Assembly (NCBI RefSeq): GCF_016428975.1
Contig: NZ_JAELTT010000006.1
Span: 47,814-111,813 of the forward strand
Length of the DNA stretch: 64,000 bases
Source of the DNA: Dyella sp. ASV21
GTDB lineage: Bacteria > Pseudomonadota > Gammaproteobacteria > Xanthomonadales > Rhodanobacteraceae
Direction: 5' to 3'
A program made the translations under genes and the position numbers. Below, piece by piece: positions 16,881 to 27,607 of the stretch (positions within the stretch are counted from its first letter, which is position 1; every line of letters begins with the position of its first letter). The notes under the pieces were generated by a model that saw nothing but the letters and a program-made list of their open reading frames with translations, did no database searches and was not told the origin of the DNA.

Positions 16881-17999
16881 ATGAGTCAGGATTCGCTGAA
16901 AGGGCGCGCCGTCACCCTGCTCGAACATGCAGGCATCCAGCTCGACGGCCCCTCGCCTACCGACATGCACGTGCACGACGATCGCCTCTATGCGCGTGTA
17001 TTTGCGCACGGCTCGCTCGGACTGGGCGAGAGTTATATGGACGGCTGGTGGGACGCGGAAGACCTGCCCGGCATGTTTACCCTGCTGCTGCGCTCGCGCC
17101 TGGACAACGAGCTGAAAACGCTCGATACGCTGCTCGCTCACCTCAAGGCGCGCTTCATCAATCTGCAGCGCGGCGAGAACGCCTTTGAGATCGGCAAGGC
17201 CCACTACGACCTTGGCAATGACCTGTTCCAGGCCATGCTGGGCAAGCGTCTGGTGTATTCCTGCGGCTATTGGGCCGAAGCGGACAACCTCGACGACGCC
17301 CAGGTGGCCAAGCTCGACCTGATCTGCCGCAAGCTCCAGCTCAAACCGGGCCAGCGTGTGCTCGACATCGGCTGCGGCTGGGGCGAGGCACTCAAGTACG
17401 CCACGGAAACCTATGGCGTGGAAGGGGTGGGCATTACCGTATCGCAGGAGCAGGCTGAGTTTTCCCGAGCGTTGTGCCACGGCTTGCCGGTGGAAATACG
17501 CTTGATGGATTACCGCGAACTCGACGAGCCCTTCGATGCGATCTTCTCCATCGGCATGTTCGAGCATGTCGGCGCGCTCAACTACCGCACGTATTTCGAA
17601 GTAGCGCGCCGGTGCTTGCGCGAGGATGGCCTGTTCCTGCTGCACACCATCGGCAGCAACGGCGCGCCCAGCCGGCCCGATCCGTGGATCGAGAAATACA
17701 TTTTCCCCAACTCGATGATCCCCGCCGCCGCGCAGGTCGCCGCCGCGCTGCAGGACCTGTTCGTGGTGGAAGACTGGCACAACTTCGGCACCGACTACGA
17801 CCGCACGCTCACCGCATGGCGCGCCAATATCGATGCGGCGTGGCCACAACTGCGCGAGCGTTACGATGAACGCTTTCGCCGCATGTGGTGCTTCTATTTG
17901 GCCGTGTCCACTGCCGTATTCCGCAGCCGGCGCGATCAGTTGTGGCAGCTCACGCTGAGCCCGCACGGCGTGCCGGGCGGCCTTCGCGTACCGCGATGA
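16881..17999 (+). CDS. cfa: Cyclopropane-fatty-acyl-phospholipid synthase
   Basis: A 372-residue enzyme that transfers a methylene from S-adenosylmethionine to the double bond of membrane phospholipid acyl chains. The SAM site is VLDIGCGWGEALKYA. Upstream is the conserved YSCGYW and the N-terminal GESYMDGWWD lipid-binding region. FEHVGALNYRTYF follows downstream and GTDYDRTLTAWRAN lies near the end. The ATG at 16881 agrees with the usual length; an upstream open frame reaching to 16560 is not part of the protein. Confidence 0.95.
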   Translation: MSQDSLKGRAVTLLEHAGIQLDGPSPTDMHVHDDRLYARVFAHGSLGLGESYMDGWWDAEDLPGMFTLLLRSRLDNELKTLDTLLAHLKARFINLQRGENAFEIGKAHYDLGNDLFQAMLGKRLVYSCGYWAEADNLDDAQVAKLDLICRKLQLKPGQRVLDIGCGWGEALKYATETYGVEGVGITVSQEQAEFSRALCHGLPVEIRLMDYRELDEPFDAIFSIGMFEHVGALNYRTYFEVARRCLREDGLFLLHTIGSNGAPSRPDPWIEKYIFPNSMIPAAAQVAAALQDLFVVEDWHNFGTDYDRTLTAWRANIDAAWPQLRERYDERFRRMWCFYLAVSTAVFRSRRDQLWQLTLSPHGVPGGLRVPR

Positions 18000-18132
18000 G
18001 CGCATACGCCATCTCAACGACGGCCTTGCGTCGATGTACGATGTCCAGCATTGCCGGGAGGAATCGCCGCATAGCGCGCACCCTCGCCCACCCGCCGTTT
18101 GCCGCCTGTCTCGGCGCCCCCCAGGAGTCGTA

Positions 18133-19008
18133 GTGAAACTGCTTTCCCGCATTGGCGTCGCCCTCGCCCTCAGCCTGCTGCTGGTCAACGCGGCGATCGC
18201 CCAGCCCGGCTTGTGGGTTGCCCGGAAAGGCCAGTCCACCGTGTACCTGTTCGGCACCGTGCACCTGCTGCCCTCCGATGCCCATTGGCGCTCGCCGGCG
18301 CTGGACAAAGCCCTGGACGAAAGCGACCGGTTGAGCATCGAGATCGTCGACGACGACAGCGCCGCGATGCAGAGCCTGGTGATGCAACACGGCCTGGATC
18401 TCAATCACCCGCTGTCCGGCAAGCTCGATGGCGCCGACCAACGCCGTCTGCAGGAGGCGGCTGTCACGGCCAAGCTGCCCGGCGGCGCGGCCTCCCTGCA
18501 GCCGATGCGCCCTTGGCTGGCCGCACTCACGCTGACCATGGCGCCCCTGGTGGAGGCCGGCATGGACCCCAACCTGGGTGTGGACAAGCAGCTCAAGACG
18601 CGCATGCAGCAGGCCGGCAAGGCAGTGGATGGACTGGAAACCAGCGAGCAGCAGATCCGCATGCTGGCCGACCTGCCCGAGGCGATGCAGCTGGATTTCC
18701 TGCGCCAGTCCTTCAAGGAAGTGGCCGACGGCCCCGCCAAGCTGCGGGAGCTGGTCGACGCCTGGCGCGACGGCGACGTCTCAGCCATTGCACGACTGGA
18801 GGACGAAGAGCTGCGCGAGGAAAGTCCGACGCTGTACCAACGCCTGATCGTCCAGCGCAACCAGGCCTGGGCGAAGGTCATTGCCGAGCGCCTGCAGCAG
18901 CCGGGCGTCAGCTTCGTCGCGGTGGGCGCCGGCCACCTCGCCGGACCGGACAGTGTGCAGGAGCAACTACGCCAACTGGGCATCGAAACCACGCGCCTGT
19001 CGAACTGA
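18133..19008 (+). CDS. TraB/GumN family secreted protein
   Basis: A 291-residue protein with a signal peptide (VKLLSRIGVALALSLLLVNAAIAQ) and the TraB/GumN hallmarks: LWVARKGQSTVYLFGTVHLLP near the N-terminus and SFVAVGAGHLAGPDSVQEQL near the C-terminus, containing the GxH and paired motifs of this Tiki-like metalloprotease fold. GumN is encoded near the xanthan cluster in Xanthomonas but its role is unclear. The start is GTG at 18133, preceded by CAGGAG. ParC follows 105 bases later. Confidence 0.85.
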   Translation: MKLLSRIGVALALSLLLVNAAIAQPGLWVARKGQSTVYLFGTVHLLPSDAHWRSPALDKALDESDRLSIEIVDDDSAAMQSLVMQHGLDLNHPLSGKLDGADQRRLQEAAVTAKLPGGAASLQPMRPWLAALTLTMAPLVEAGMDPNLGVDKQLKTRMQQAGKAVDGLETSEQQIRMLADLPEAMQLDFLRQSFKEVADGPAKLRELVDAWRDGDVSAIARLEDEELREESPTLYQRLIVQRNQAWAKVIAERLQQPGVSFVAVGAGHLAGPDSVQEQLRQLGIETTRLSN

Positions 19009-19113
19009 GCACCCGGGCGGCACAGGCGCCTGCCCCTCGCCCCCGCTCCCCCCTTTCTGGCACCATCCCCCGGTTAAGCGCGCGCCCCGCGCGCATGCCA
19101 TCGACGTAACCGC

Positions 19114-21349
<2,236 letters not shown>

Positions 21350-21351
<2 letters not shown>

Positions 21352-21372
21352 AGCGGGGAACTTCCCCGCTTC
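21350..21372 (+). terminator. Hairpin at the parC stop codon
   Basis: An 11-bp perfect inverted repeat GAAGCGGGGAA / TTCCCCGCTTC with a one-base centre begins inside the parC stop codon. There is no T run after it (TTCACCC), so it may be a weak terminator or an mRNA 3'-end protector. Confidence 0.4.
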
Positions 21373-21448
21373 ACCCGCCATCCAATGGGACGTGTGCACA
21401 CCGGCGACGGTGGCGCGTTATTACCCGCACGTCCCCGGAGCTTTCCCC

Positions 21449-21949
21449 ATGAACATCGCTCGCCACGCCGTCTTCCTCGCCGTCGCCCTGGTGGCGACGA
21501 CCGCCTGGGCACAGAGCGCCGATCAGCCGCTGAACCTGAAGCTGCCGGCCGGCGTCGCCCCGGCCTCAAGCAGCACCGCCGCCACGCCAAACGCCCAGGA
21601 CAACAAGGGAAAGCCCGTCGCCGACGCGCCCAAGGCCCAGGCCGGCCCCGCCGCCACGGCTCCCGGCTACAGCAAGGACCCGCCGGGCACCTACTACGGC
21701 GATACCACCGGCGCGACCGATAAAGACCAGGGTGTCGCAGGCGCCCCCGCCGTGACATGCGACGACGCCACCTATAACCAGCCCCAGGTACACGGCAGCG
21801 TGGGCATGGGCGTGATGTCGGGCAGCCATGTCAGCGGCAGCTACACCGGCGGCGCCGTCACCGTGAGCCAGGCCTTCGGCAGCTGCTCGCATCCCACCGG
21901 TGGCATGAGCATCTCCGTCAGTGGCACCCAGGGGCATTTCGGCCACTGA
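21449..21949 (+). CDS. Small secreted protein of unknown function
   Basis: A 166-residue protein with a signal peptide cut near TTAWAQ. An Ala/Pro/Thr-rich disordered stretch (residues about 30-80) follows, then a Gly/Ser/Val-rich C-terminal half with regular small-residue strands (GSVGMGVMSGSHVSGSYTGG). Two cysteines (in VTCDD and GSCSH) could form one disulfide. I do not recognise the family. The start at 21449 is set by the signal peptide and a GGAG about 9 bases upstream. Confidence 0.6.
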   Translation: MNIARHAVFLAVALVATTAWAQSADQPLNLKLPAGVAPASSSTAATPNAQDNKGKPVADAPKAQAGPAATAPGYSKDPPGTYYGDTTGATDKDQGVAGAPAVTCDDATYNQPQVHGSVGMGVMSGSHVSGSYTGGAVTVSQAFGSCSHPTGGMSISVSGTQGHFGH

Positions 21950-22253
21950 GCCTCCGCGCCGGCCAGCTGATCGGCACCCCGCCTTTCGGCGCGAACGTCA
22001 TCCCGGCCGGGGCCTGAATGACCGCGGGCCAGGTGCTCCCAAGGGCCCGGATAGCCTTTCAAATACCGCGCTTGTATCGCCCTGGAGTGGCGATCGTCTT
22101 CGAACAGGGGCCAAACGCCCCAGTCGTCGCAGCCCCGGGTCGAAAGTTCTTGGAAAGGCACAGACGGCAGACTGGCTGCATGGTCAACTGTCCTATTTCC
22201 ATGCGCCAGCCGTGCTGCGCCGCGTCCCCGTCCCGCCGCATCGGAGCGTCCCT
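21950..22253 (+). other. Intergenic stretch with no recognised gene
   Basis: About 300 bases between the secreted protein and the esterase. A reading frame continues through it into the esterase, but it has no ribosome site or conserved residues. I see no tRNA and no clear terminator; a promoter for the downstream operon is expected here but I could not pin one down. Confidence 0.5.
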
Positions 22254-23093
22254 GTGATTCAGAACGTCGAATTCCGCCTGGAGGGCGGCCGCAGCGGTGT
22301 GCTGCTCATTCACGGCCTGACCGGTACGCCCACCGAAATGCGTCTGCTGGGCAAGGGTCTGCATCGGGCCGGCTACAGCGTGTACGGCATGCAACTGGCC
22401 GGCCACTGCGGCGATGCCGATGACCTGCTGAAAACCGGTTGGCGCGATTGGTACGCCAGCGTGGAAGCAGCCGCCGAGCAGTTCCGCCACGAGGTGGATC
22501 ACCTGTTCGTGGCCGGCTTGTCCATGGGCGCCGTGCTGGCGCTCAAGCTGGCCGCCGAGCGTCCGGAATGGGTCAAGGGCGTGGGCGTGTACGGCGCCAC
22601 CTTCCGCTATGACGGCTGGGCGATTCCGTGGTTCGGCAAGTTCTCCTTCCTGCTGCCGCTGCTGCACAAGCTGGGCATCGGCAAGCACCGCATGGTGCAC
22701 GAAGGCGAACCGTACGGCATTCGCGACGAACGCCTGCGCGCGCAGATCAGTGCAGCCATGCTGGGCGGCGACAGCGCCGCAGCCGGCCTGCCGGGCAACC
22801 CGTGGCCGTCGCTGGCGGAGATGTACAACATGGCGGCGGTGGTGAAACGTGAGCTGCCCAAGGTGACCGCGCCCTGCCTGATCGCCCACGCGACCGAAGA
22901 CGACATCGCCAGCATCGAGAATGCCTACCTGGTGCAGCGCTCGGTGTCCGGCCCGGTGGAAACGCTATGGCTGGAAGACAGCTATCACATGATCACGGTG
23001 GATCGTGAGCGTCGCCTGCTGACCGATCGATCGGCCGAATTCTTCCGCCAGATCGCCGCCACCTACGAACCCGCCGCGCGCGCTGCTGCCTGA
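22254..23093 (+). CDS. Alpha/beta-hydrolase, carboxylesterase-like
   Basis: A 279-residue cytoplasmic enzyme. The oxyanion region is LLIHGLTGTPTEM, the nucleophile elbow GLSMG gives the catalytic Ser, and DSYHMITVDRE carries the catalytic His; an Asp in HATEDDIAS completes the triad. The layout is like Est30/YvaK-type carboxylesterases acting on short acyl esters. The start is GTG at 22254 with GGAG 8 bases before it. The gene is followed after 9 bases by the first SMR-like gene, so it is likely the first gene of a four-gene operon. Confidence 0.85.
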   Translation: MIQNVEFRLEGGRSGVLLIHGLTGTPTEMRLLGKGLHRAGYSVYGMQLAGHCGDADDLLKTGWRDWYASVEAAAEQFRHEVDHLFVAGLSMGAVLALKLAAERPEWVKGVGVYGATFRYDGWAIPWFGKFSFLLPLLHKLGIGKHRMVHEGEPYGIRDERLRAQISAAMLGGDSAAAGLPGNPWPSLAEMYNMAAVVKRELPKVTAPCLIAHATEDDIASIENAYLVQRSVSGPVETLWLEDSYHMITVDRERRLLTDRSAEFFRQIAATYEPAARAAA

Positions 23094-23102
23094 GGCCGCC
23101 GC

Positions 23103-23468
23103 GTGACTCCGCTGGTTGTAGTGCTGTGGCTACTTAACGTCACCCTCGACACCGTCGGCCAGCTGTCCTTCAAGGCAGCGGCCGGCGATCCGGAAGCCGG
23201 CGACGGCATGGCGCGTTGGAAATACATGCTGGCGCGCCCGTGGATCTGGGTGGGCGTGGTGTCCTACGTGGCCGAGTTCCTGGTGTGGATCGCCTTCCTG
23301 TCGCTGGTCGACTTGTCCGAAGGCGTATTGCTGGGCTCGATAAATATCGTGGTGGTGATGATCGCCGGCCGCATCCTGTTCCGTGAGCGGCTGACCCCGT
23401 TGCGCGTCACCGGCATCCTGCTGGTCACCGCGGGCGTCGCCATCGTGGGCGTGGCGGGCGGAGGCTGA
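23103..23468 (+). CDS. SMR/EamA-like small membrane transporter (first of a pair)
   Basis: A 121-residue protein with four hydrophobic segments, starting GTG. Features are the LNVTLDTVGQLSFKAAAG first helix and the LRVTGILLVTAGVAIVGVAGGG last helix, as in the SMR/EamA half-size drug-metabolite transporters. It starts 9 bases after the esterase and is followed by a second, different protein of the same type. Paired small transporters often act as heterodimers, as in ArnE/ArnF, which flip undecaprenyl-phosphate-aminoarabinose. The substrate here is unknown. Confidence 0.75.
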   Translation: MTPLVVVLWLLNVTLDTVGQLSFKAAAGDPEAGDGMARWKYMLARPWIWVGVVSYVAEFLVWIAFLSLVDLSEGVLLGSINIVVVMIAGRILFRERLTPLRVTGILLVTAGVAIVGVAGGG

Positions 23469-23478
23469 GAGACCGTTT

Positions 23479-23916
23479 ATGAAGCACGCCCGTTTCTATG
23501 CCATTGGCTTCACCATCCTGGTGCTGTTCGACACCCTGGTGCAGCTCAGCTTCAAATACGCCGGCGACCACGCCTTTCCGCCCGAAGCGAACTGGGCCTG
23601 GATCGTGCGCGTGTTCGGTCACCCTTGGATCTACGTCGCGGTGATTGGCTACGTCGGCAACTTCTTCACCTGGATGACCCTGCTCAAGCATGCGCCAATC
23701 GGCCCGGCGTTTGCGGTCACCCACCTGGAAGTGGTCAGCGTGATGCTGTTCTCCGCGTGGCTGTTCAACGAACCGCTGACCTGGCCGCGCGTACTGGGCG
23801 CCACCGTCATCGTGGCCGGCATCATCTGCCTCGCCTTCGCCGAGACCGGCGCGCATCCCGAGCACGACGCACCGACCGAAGCGAAGGGCGCGCTGGGCGT
23901 CGCCGCGGGCGACTGA
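23479..23916 (+). CDS. SMR/EamA-like small membrane transporter (second of a pair)
   Basis: A 145-residue protein with four hydrophobic segments (FYAIGFTILVLFDTLVQLSFKYAG at the N-terminus; PRVLGATVIVAGIICLAFAETG near the end) and a short polar tail. The opening helix echoes that of the preceding protein (DTxxQLSFKxAG), so the two are paralogues. It is 10 bases after the first copy and one base before the aminotransferase gene. A heterodimeric flippase or exporter is the likely form. Confidence 0.75.
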   Translation: MKHARFYAIGFTILVLFDTLVQLSFKYAGDHAFPPEANWAWIVRVFGHPWIYVAVIGYVGNFFTWMTLLKHAPIGPAFAVTHLEVVSVMLFSAWLFNEPLTWPRVLGATVIVAGIICLAFAETGAHPEHDAPTEAKGALGVAAGD

Positions 23917-23917
23917 C

Positions 23918-25141
23918 ATGTCCCGCGAGCTGCCGCCCACCGCCGGACTGCCGCTTCGCCTGACTGACCTGCGCCCCGGTCGCGCGCCGTTCGCGGCGCA
24001 GGTAGCCGCATGGCTGGGTGTCGAGTCGTTGCAATTGGAGTGTTCCGGCACCGCGGCCATGGTGGTCGCGCTGCGCGCCATGCACCGACTGCGACCACAA
24101 CGCGATGAAGTCATCGTGCCGGCCTGGACCTGCCCACTGGTGGCATGGGCCATTCATCGCGCCGGACTTCGTTTGCGTCTGTGCGACCTCGCGCCCAATC
24201 ACTACGACATGGATCGCGAACAACTTGCCGCGCTTGGCGGGGAACGCACGCTCGCCATTGTGCCCACGCACCTGGCCGGCCGCGTGGCGGACGTGTCTGC
24301 CGCCATCGATGTCGGCCGCCACGTCGGCGCGTATGTACTGGAAGACGCCGCACAGGCGCTGGGTGCGCAGCACGAAGGCCGCAGCCTGGGCCTGGCGGGG
24401 GATGCCGGCTTTTTCAGCCTCGCGGTTGGCAAGGGGCTCACCCTGTTCGAAGGCGGCCTGCTGCTGACCCGCGATGTCGCGCTGCGCGAGGCGTTCCAGG
24501 TAAGCCACCGGGACACGATCCAGCGCAGCCGAGGCATGGATTGGCAGCGCGCGCTGGAATTGATCGGCTACGCGCTGGTGTATCGACCGTCGCTGCTATC
24601 GCTCGCCTATGGTCGGCCGCTACGCAAGGCCTTGGCCGAGAACGATCCGGTCGCGGCAGTCGGCGACGACTTCGGTCCGGATATTCCGCTGCACACCGTA
24701 ACGCACTGGCGGCAGGCTGTTGGCTCGCGCGCCTTGCAGCGCCTGCCCGCCTTCCTCGACGTCACGCGCCAACAGGCCCTGCGCCGCGTAGCGCACCTGC
24801 GCGAACTGCCCGGCGTTACCGTGTTCGACGATGCGCCGGGCCAGCGGGGCGTATGGCCGTTCCTGCTGCTCACCTTGCCGAGCGAAGCTGCCCGTGACGC
24901 CACGCTGGAAAAACTATGGACGGCCGGCCTCGGCGTGAGCCGCCTGTTCATCCATGCCCTGCCCGATTACGGCTATCTGCGCGATATCGTGACGGACTCG
25001 CCGCTACCACGGGCACGTGATTTCGCTGCACGCTCGCTCACCATCACCAACAGCCCATGGCTGGACGATGCGACGTTCGCATCCATCGTCAACACCCTGC
25101 GCCAGACGCTGGAGCAACGCCACACATCGCCGCAGCGATAG
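23918..25141 (+). CDS. DegT/DnrJ/EryC1/StrS-type PLP aminotransferase
   Basis: A 407-residue PLP-dependent enzyme of the sugar-aminotransferase type. The cofactor Asp lies in VLEDAAQALGA and the Schiff-base Lys is Lys172 in FSLAVGKGLTLFEGG. This departs from the usual FSxxxxK[NM]xxxGEGG by having LFEGG. The N-terminal stretch ECSGTAAMVVALRAM is the phosphate-binding part. These enzymes usually aminate NDP-keto sugars; ArnB is one. One base separates it from the second small transporter. Confidence 0.85.
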   Translation: MSRELPPTAGLPLRLTDLRPGRAPFAAQVAAWLGVESLQLECSGTAAMVVALRAMHRLRPQRDEVIVPAWTCPLVAWAIHRAGLRLRLCDLAPNHYDMDREQLAALGGERTLAIVPTHLAGRVADVSAAIDVGRHVGAYVLEDAAQALGAQHEGRSLGLAGDAGFFSLAVGKGLTLFEGGLLLTRDVALREAFQVSHRDTIQRSRGMDWQRALELIGYALVYRPSLLSLAYGRPLRKALAENDPVAAVGDDFGPDIPLHTVTHWRQAVGSRALQRLPAFLDVTRQQALRRVAHLRELPGVTVFDDAPGQRGVWPFLLLTLPSEAARDATLEKLWTAGLGVSRLFIHALPDYGYLRDIVTDSPLPRARDFAARSLTITNSPWLDDATFASIVNTLRQTLEQRHTSPQR

Positions 25142-25260
25142 TCGAAGCGTTATCGGACTATTCTGGCCATGGGCGCCATGGCAGGTCGCCATAATCTATC
25201 GGTGTCTCGCCGAGACGTCGCCACTTGCTTGCCTCACTCGCCCTCCGGGATGCCCCCCCA

Positions 25261-25821
25261 ATGACCGCCGACCTGACGATATACCCCACCCTCCCGCTGG
25301 TGGAGGAGATCCTGGAGACCTGGCGCGAGCGGATCGGCGCTGATTACGAGGGATACAAGAATCATGTGTACCGCATGCTGCACGGCTGCTTCGCCCTGCA
25401 TCCCTGCACCAAGCAGGACCGCGTCAAACTCATGATCGCCGCCTGTCATCACGACATCGGCCTGTGGTCGGACCACACCGTGGATTACCTGCCCCCCTCC
25501 ATGCGCGAGGCGTCCCTTTATCTCCGCGCGCATCAACACGAGGCATGGGAGGAGGAGATCACCTTGCTGATCGACCTTCACCACAAGCTTCGGGCGATAG
25601 ACGGCGAACAGGCCGCGCGCTACCCCTTGCTGGAGGTGTTTCGCCGCGCCGACCTGGCCGACTTTTCGCTCGGCCTGCTCCTGGGTGGCATACCTCGCCC
25701 ATTCATGCAGCAGCTGAAGCGGCAGTTTCCGAATGCGGGATTCCACAAGATGCTGATGAAGGCCGCAGGTGGATGGTTTGCACGCCACCCCTTGTCGCCG
25801 CCGCCTTTCATGAAGTGGTAA
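25261..25821 (+). CDS. HD-domain-like protein
   Basis: A 186-residue protein. The motif CHHDIGLWSD follows YKNHVYRMLH, and RRADLADFS comes later, giving the H...HD...D metal pattern of HD phosphohydrolases. The substrate is unknown; small HD proteins often hydrolyse nucleotides or phosphate esters. The ATG at 25261 begins MTADLTIYPTLPLVEEIL. A TTG at 25225 could lengthen it. It points toward, and ends 17 bases before, the convergent CPBP gene. Confidence 0.65.
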   Translation: MTADLTIYPTLPLVEEILETWRERIGADYEGYKNHVYRMLHGCFALHPCTKQDRVKLMIAACHHDIGLWSDHTVDYLPPSMREASLYLRAHQHEAWEEEITLLIDLHHKLRAIDGEQAARYPLLEVFRRADLADFSLGLLLGGIPRPFMQQLKRQFPNAGFHKMLMKAAGGWFARHPLSPPPFMKW

Positions 25822-25838
25822 GCCCGTCACCGGGCGCG

Positions 25839-26666
25839 CTAGGGATGCTCGGTGGTTTTGGGTGTCGCCAGCAACAACAGCGCTCCCACCGCAAGCCCCA
25901 GGCAGGGGCTCACCAACGACAGACCGTGCCCGGATGGCACCGCTATGCCCATCATGGTGGTGGCGTTCATGGATGCATGCATGAACACGCATAACATGAT
26001 GCTGCGCGTGCGGCTGTACAACCAGCCAAGCAACAGCGCGTTGCCGATGACGCCGAGCAGGAACGGCGGAAAGGCGGCGTGGTACTGCGCCACGCCAGGC
26101 AGCAGGAACAACGGCAGATGCCATATGGCCCACAGCGGACCGATCAGCAACGCTGCCCGCCCCGGCCCGACCAGGCGGCCCCATTCTTCTTGCAAGACGC
26201 CACGCCAGCCAAACTCCTCCAGCCCGCCACCGACAATCGTCATGGCGAACAAGGACGCAAAGAGATACCAAGGCCGGATCGCGATCAAGGCCAGCACCGC
26301 CGGACGCAAAGCCACCGCGATGCCGAGCGCGACGTAGCCCAGCAGCACCGGCAATCCCAGCGCCAGCGCATACCAGCGCAAGGCCACGCGCCAGCGCAAG
26401 GCCACGCGCCAGCGCAACAACCGCGCGTGGAACTCACGCAGCGGCGCCTGCTCACGCGTCATCCACACGGCCACGTACGCCGCCAGGGTGGGCCCAAGGC
26501 CGCCCACCACATACAGCGTCATGAAGGGCCATTGCCCATAGGTGGTGCGTTGCGCATGCGCCAACGCCGCCAACGCACCCCACGCACCCCAGGTAATGGC
26601 AAAAGCGACCAGCAGAAACCACAGTGCACGGCGGCCAGTGGGCACGTGCTCGGCCATGTCGAACAT
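25839..26666 (-). CDS. CPBP family intramembrane glutamic protease
   Basis: A 275-residue membrane protein with about seven helices and the Abi/CPBP motifs: EEFGWRG (motif 1, with the paired Glu), HLPLF in the next helix (motif 2) and FMHASMN (motif 3). These enzymes are related to Rce1 prenyl-protein proteases; in bacteria some give bacteriocin self-immunity or process membrane peptides. The start at 26666 has GGGAGG 5 bases upstream. A tandem 18-bp repeat in the coding region gives the internal sequence RWRVALRWRVALRW. Confidence 0.85.
   Translation of the reverse strand: MFDMAEHVPTGRRALWFLLVAFAITWGAWGALAALAHAQRTTYGQWPFMTLYVVGGLGPTLAAYVAVWMTREQAPLREFHARLLRWRVALRWRVALRWYALALGLPVLLGYVALGIAVALRPAVLALIAIRPWYLFASLFAMTIVGGGLEEFGWRGVLQEEWGRLVGPGRAALLIGPLWAIWHLPLFLLPGVAQYHAAFPPFLLGVIGNALLLGWLYSRTRSIMLCVFMHASMNATTMMGIAVPSGHGLSLVSPCLGLAVGALLLLATPKTTEHP
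26373..26417 (-). repeat. 18-bp tandem duplication inside the CPBP gene
   Basis: Two identical copies of CCAGCGCAAGGCCACGCG (26373-26390 and 26391-26408) and half of a third. The unit is a multiple of three, so the frame is kept. It duplicates six residues (RWRVAL) in a loop or helix start. Confidence 0.9.
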
Positions 26667-26731
26667 GTCGCCTCCCGCACTCGCCGGAATGAGCCGGCGC
26701 TCGGTCACGTGTCGATGGTTGCTAGCCGCCC

Positions 26732-27607
26732 TTACACGCTGCTTTCGGCGATGGCGGCCAGCAAGCGGGTGTTGAACGCGCGCTGCTGGGCTTGCCAGGC
26801 GTCCAATTCGCTTTGCGGAATCGGCTCCTGCCCATCCATGCCGCTGAGCAGGCGCTTCCACCAGGTGCGGTAGGTATATGCCGAGACTTCGCCATTGATG
26901 TCGCTGGCGACGATGCTCCCACGCAACGCCCCGATGATGGCCATGGCGTGCGACCCGCCCAACCGCCCCTGATCCCAATTGGTGCGTGCCGTCTCGACGC
27001 TGAAGGCGTCCTTGTCGATCGACAGGTAGGTGGGCTGCGGCGCCTGGCGCAACTGCTGCACAAAGGCTTCGGTGAGCGCATCCGGATCGTCAAAGCGACG
27101 GAACGCGTCGGCGAGCCCCAGGCGCGCCGCCCAGTCCACGTTCACATCCATGCACCAGTAGCTGAGCTTGCCGGCCTGCAGCGGGCGGAGATAGTTCTCC
27201 CACGCGTGCTTGGCGCCGATATCGCCCGAGGTGATGCCCACCACATGCACGTGCGTTACGTACGGCAACATCGCCACCCGCCGCACCCACGAACCGCAAT
27301 GGATGCCCCATGGAAAGCGCATGTTGTCCGGATGATTGTCGAACACCACCAGTTGGAACGGCCCGCGCGAGCGCTGGCGCTCCACCAGCGGCCAGGTGAG
27401 GTGGTGGTAATCGCCCGAGCCCATCAACACCGTGCCGTACTGCGCGGGTAGCCGCTTATCCAGGTAGTCACGCAAGCGGTTGAAGGTGCGCACGGTGCAG
27501 CCGAAGCGGATCGCTTCCTGCCAGTCCGTCAGGGCCAGCGTCGTCGCCCCGGGAATATCACCGACCGAGTCGTCGAAATTCAGGATGAGAGGTTCACGCC
27601 TTGTCAT
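26732..27607 (-). CDS. Arginase/deacetylase-fold (ureohydrolase-like) protein
   Basis: A 291-residue protein carrying all three metal motifs of the ureohydrolase fold in order: GSGDYHH (residues 63-69, where arginases have GGDH), FDNHPD (89-94, for DAHxD) and SIDKDAFS (196-203, for SxDxD). A binuclear metal site is therefore likely, but the surrounding sequence is unlike arginase or agmatinase, so the substrate is open. Its start overlaps the stop of the acyltransferase gene by 14 bases, so the two are coupled. Confidence 0.7.
   Translation of the reverse strand: MTRREPLILNFDDSVGDIPGATTLALTDWQEAIRFGCTVRTFNRLRDYLDKRLPAQYGTVLMGSGDYHHLTWPLVERQRSRGPFQLVVFDNHPDNMRFPWGIHCGSWVRRVAMLPYVTHVHVVGITSGDIGAKHAWENYLRPLQAGKLSYWCMDVNVDWAARLGLADAFRRFDDPDALTEAFVQQLRQAPQPTYLSIDKDAFSVETARTNWDQGRLGGSHAMAIIGALRGSIVASDINGEVSAYTYRTWWKRLLSGMDGQEPIPQSELDAWQAQQRAFNTRLLAAIAESSV

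Noticed and set aside
21921..22253. N-terminal extension of the esterase
   Set aside because: No conserved residues, and the GTG at 22254 has a ribosome site at the right distance.
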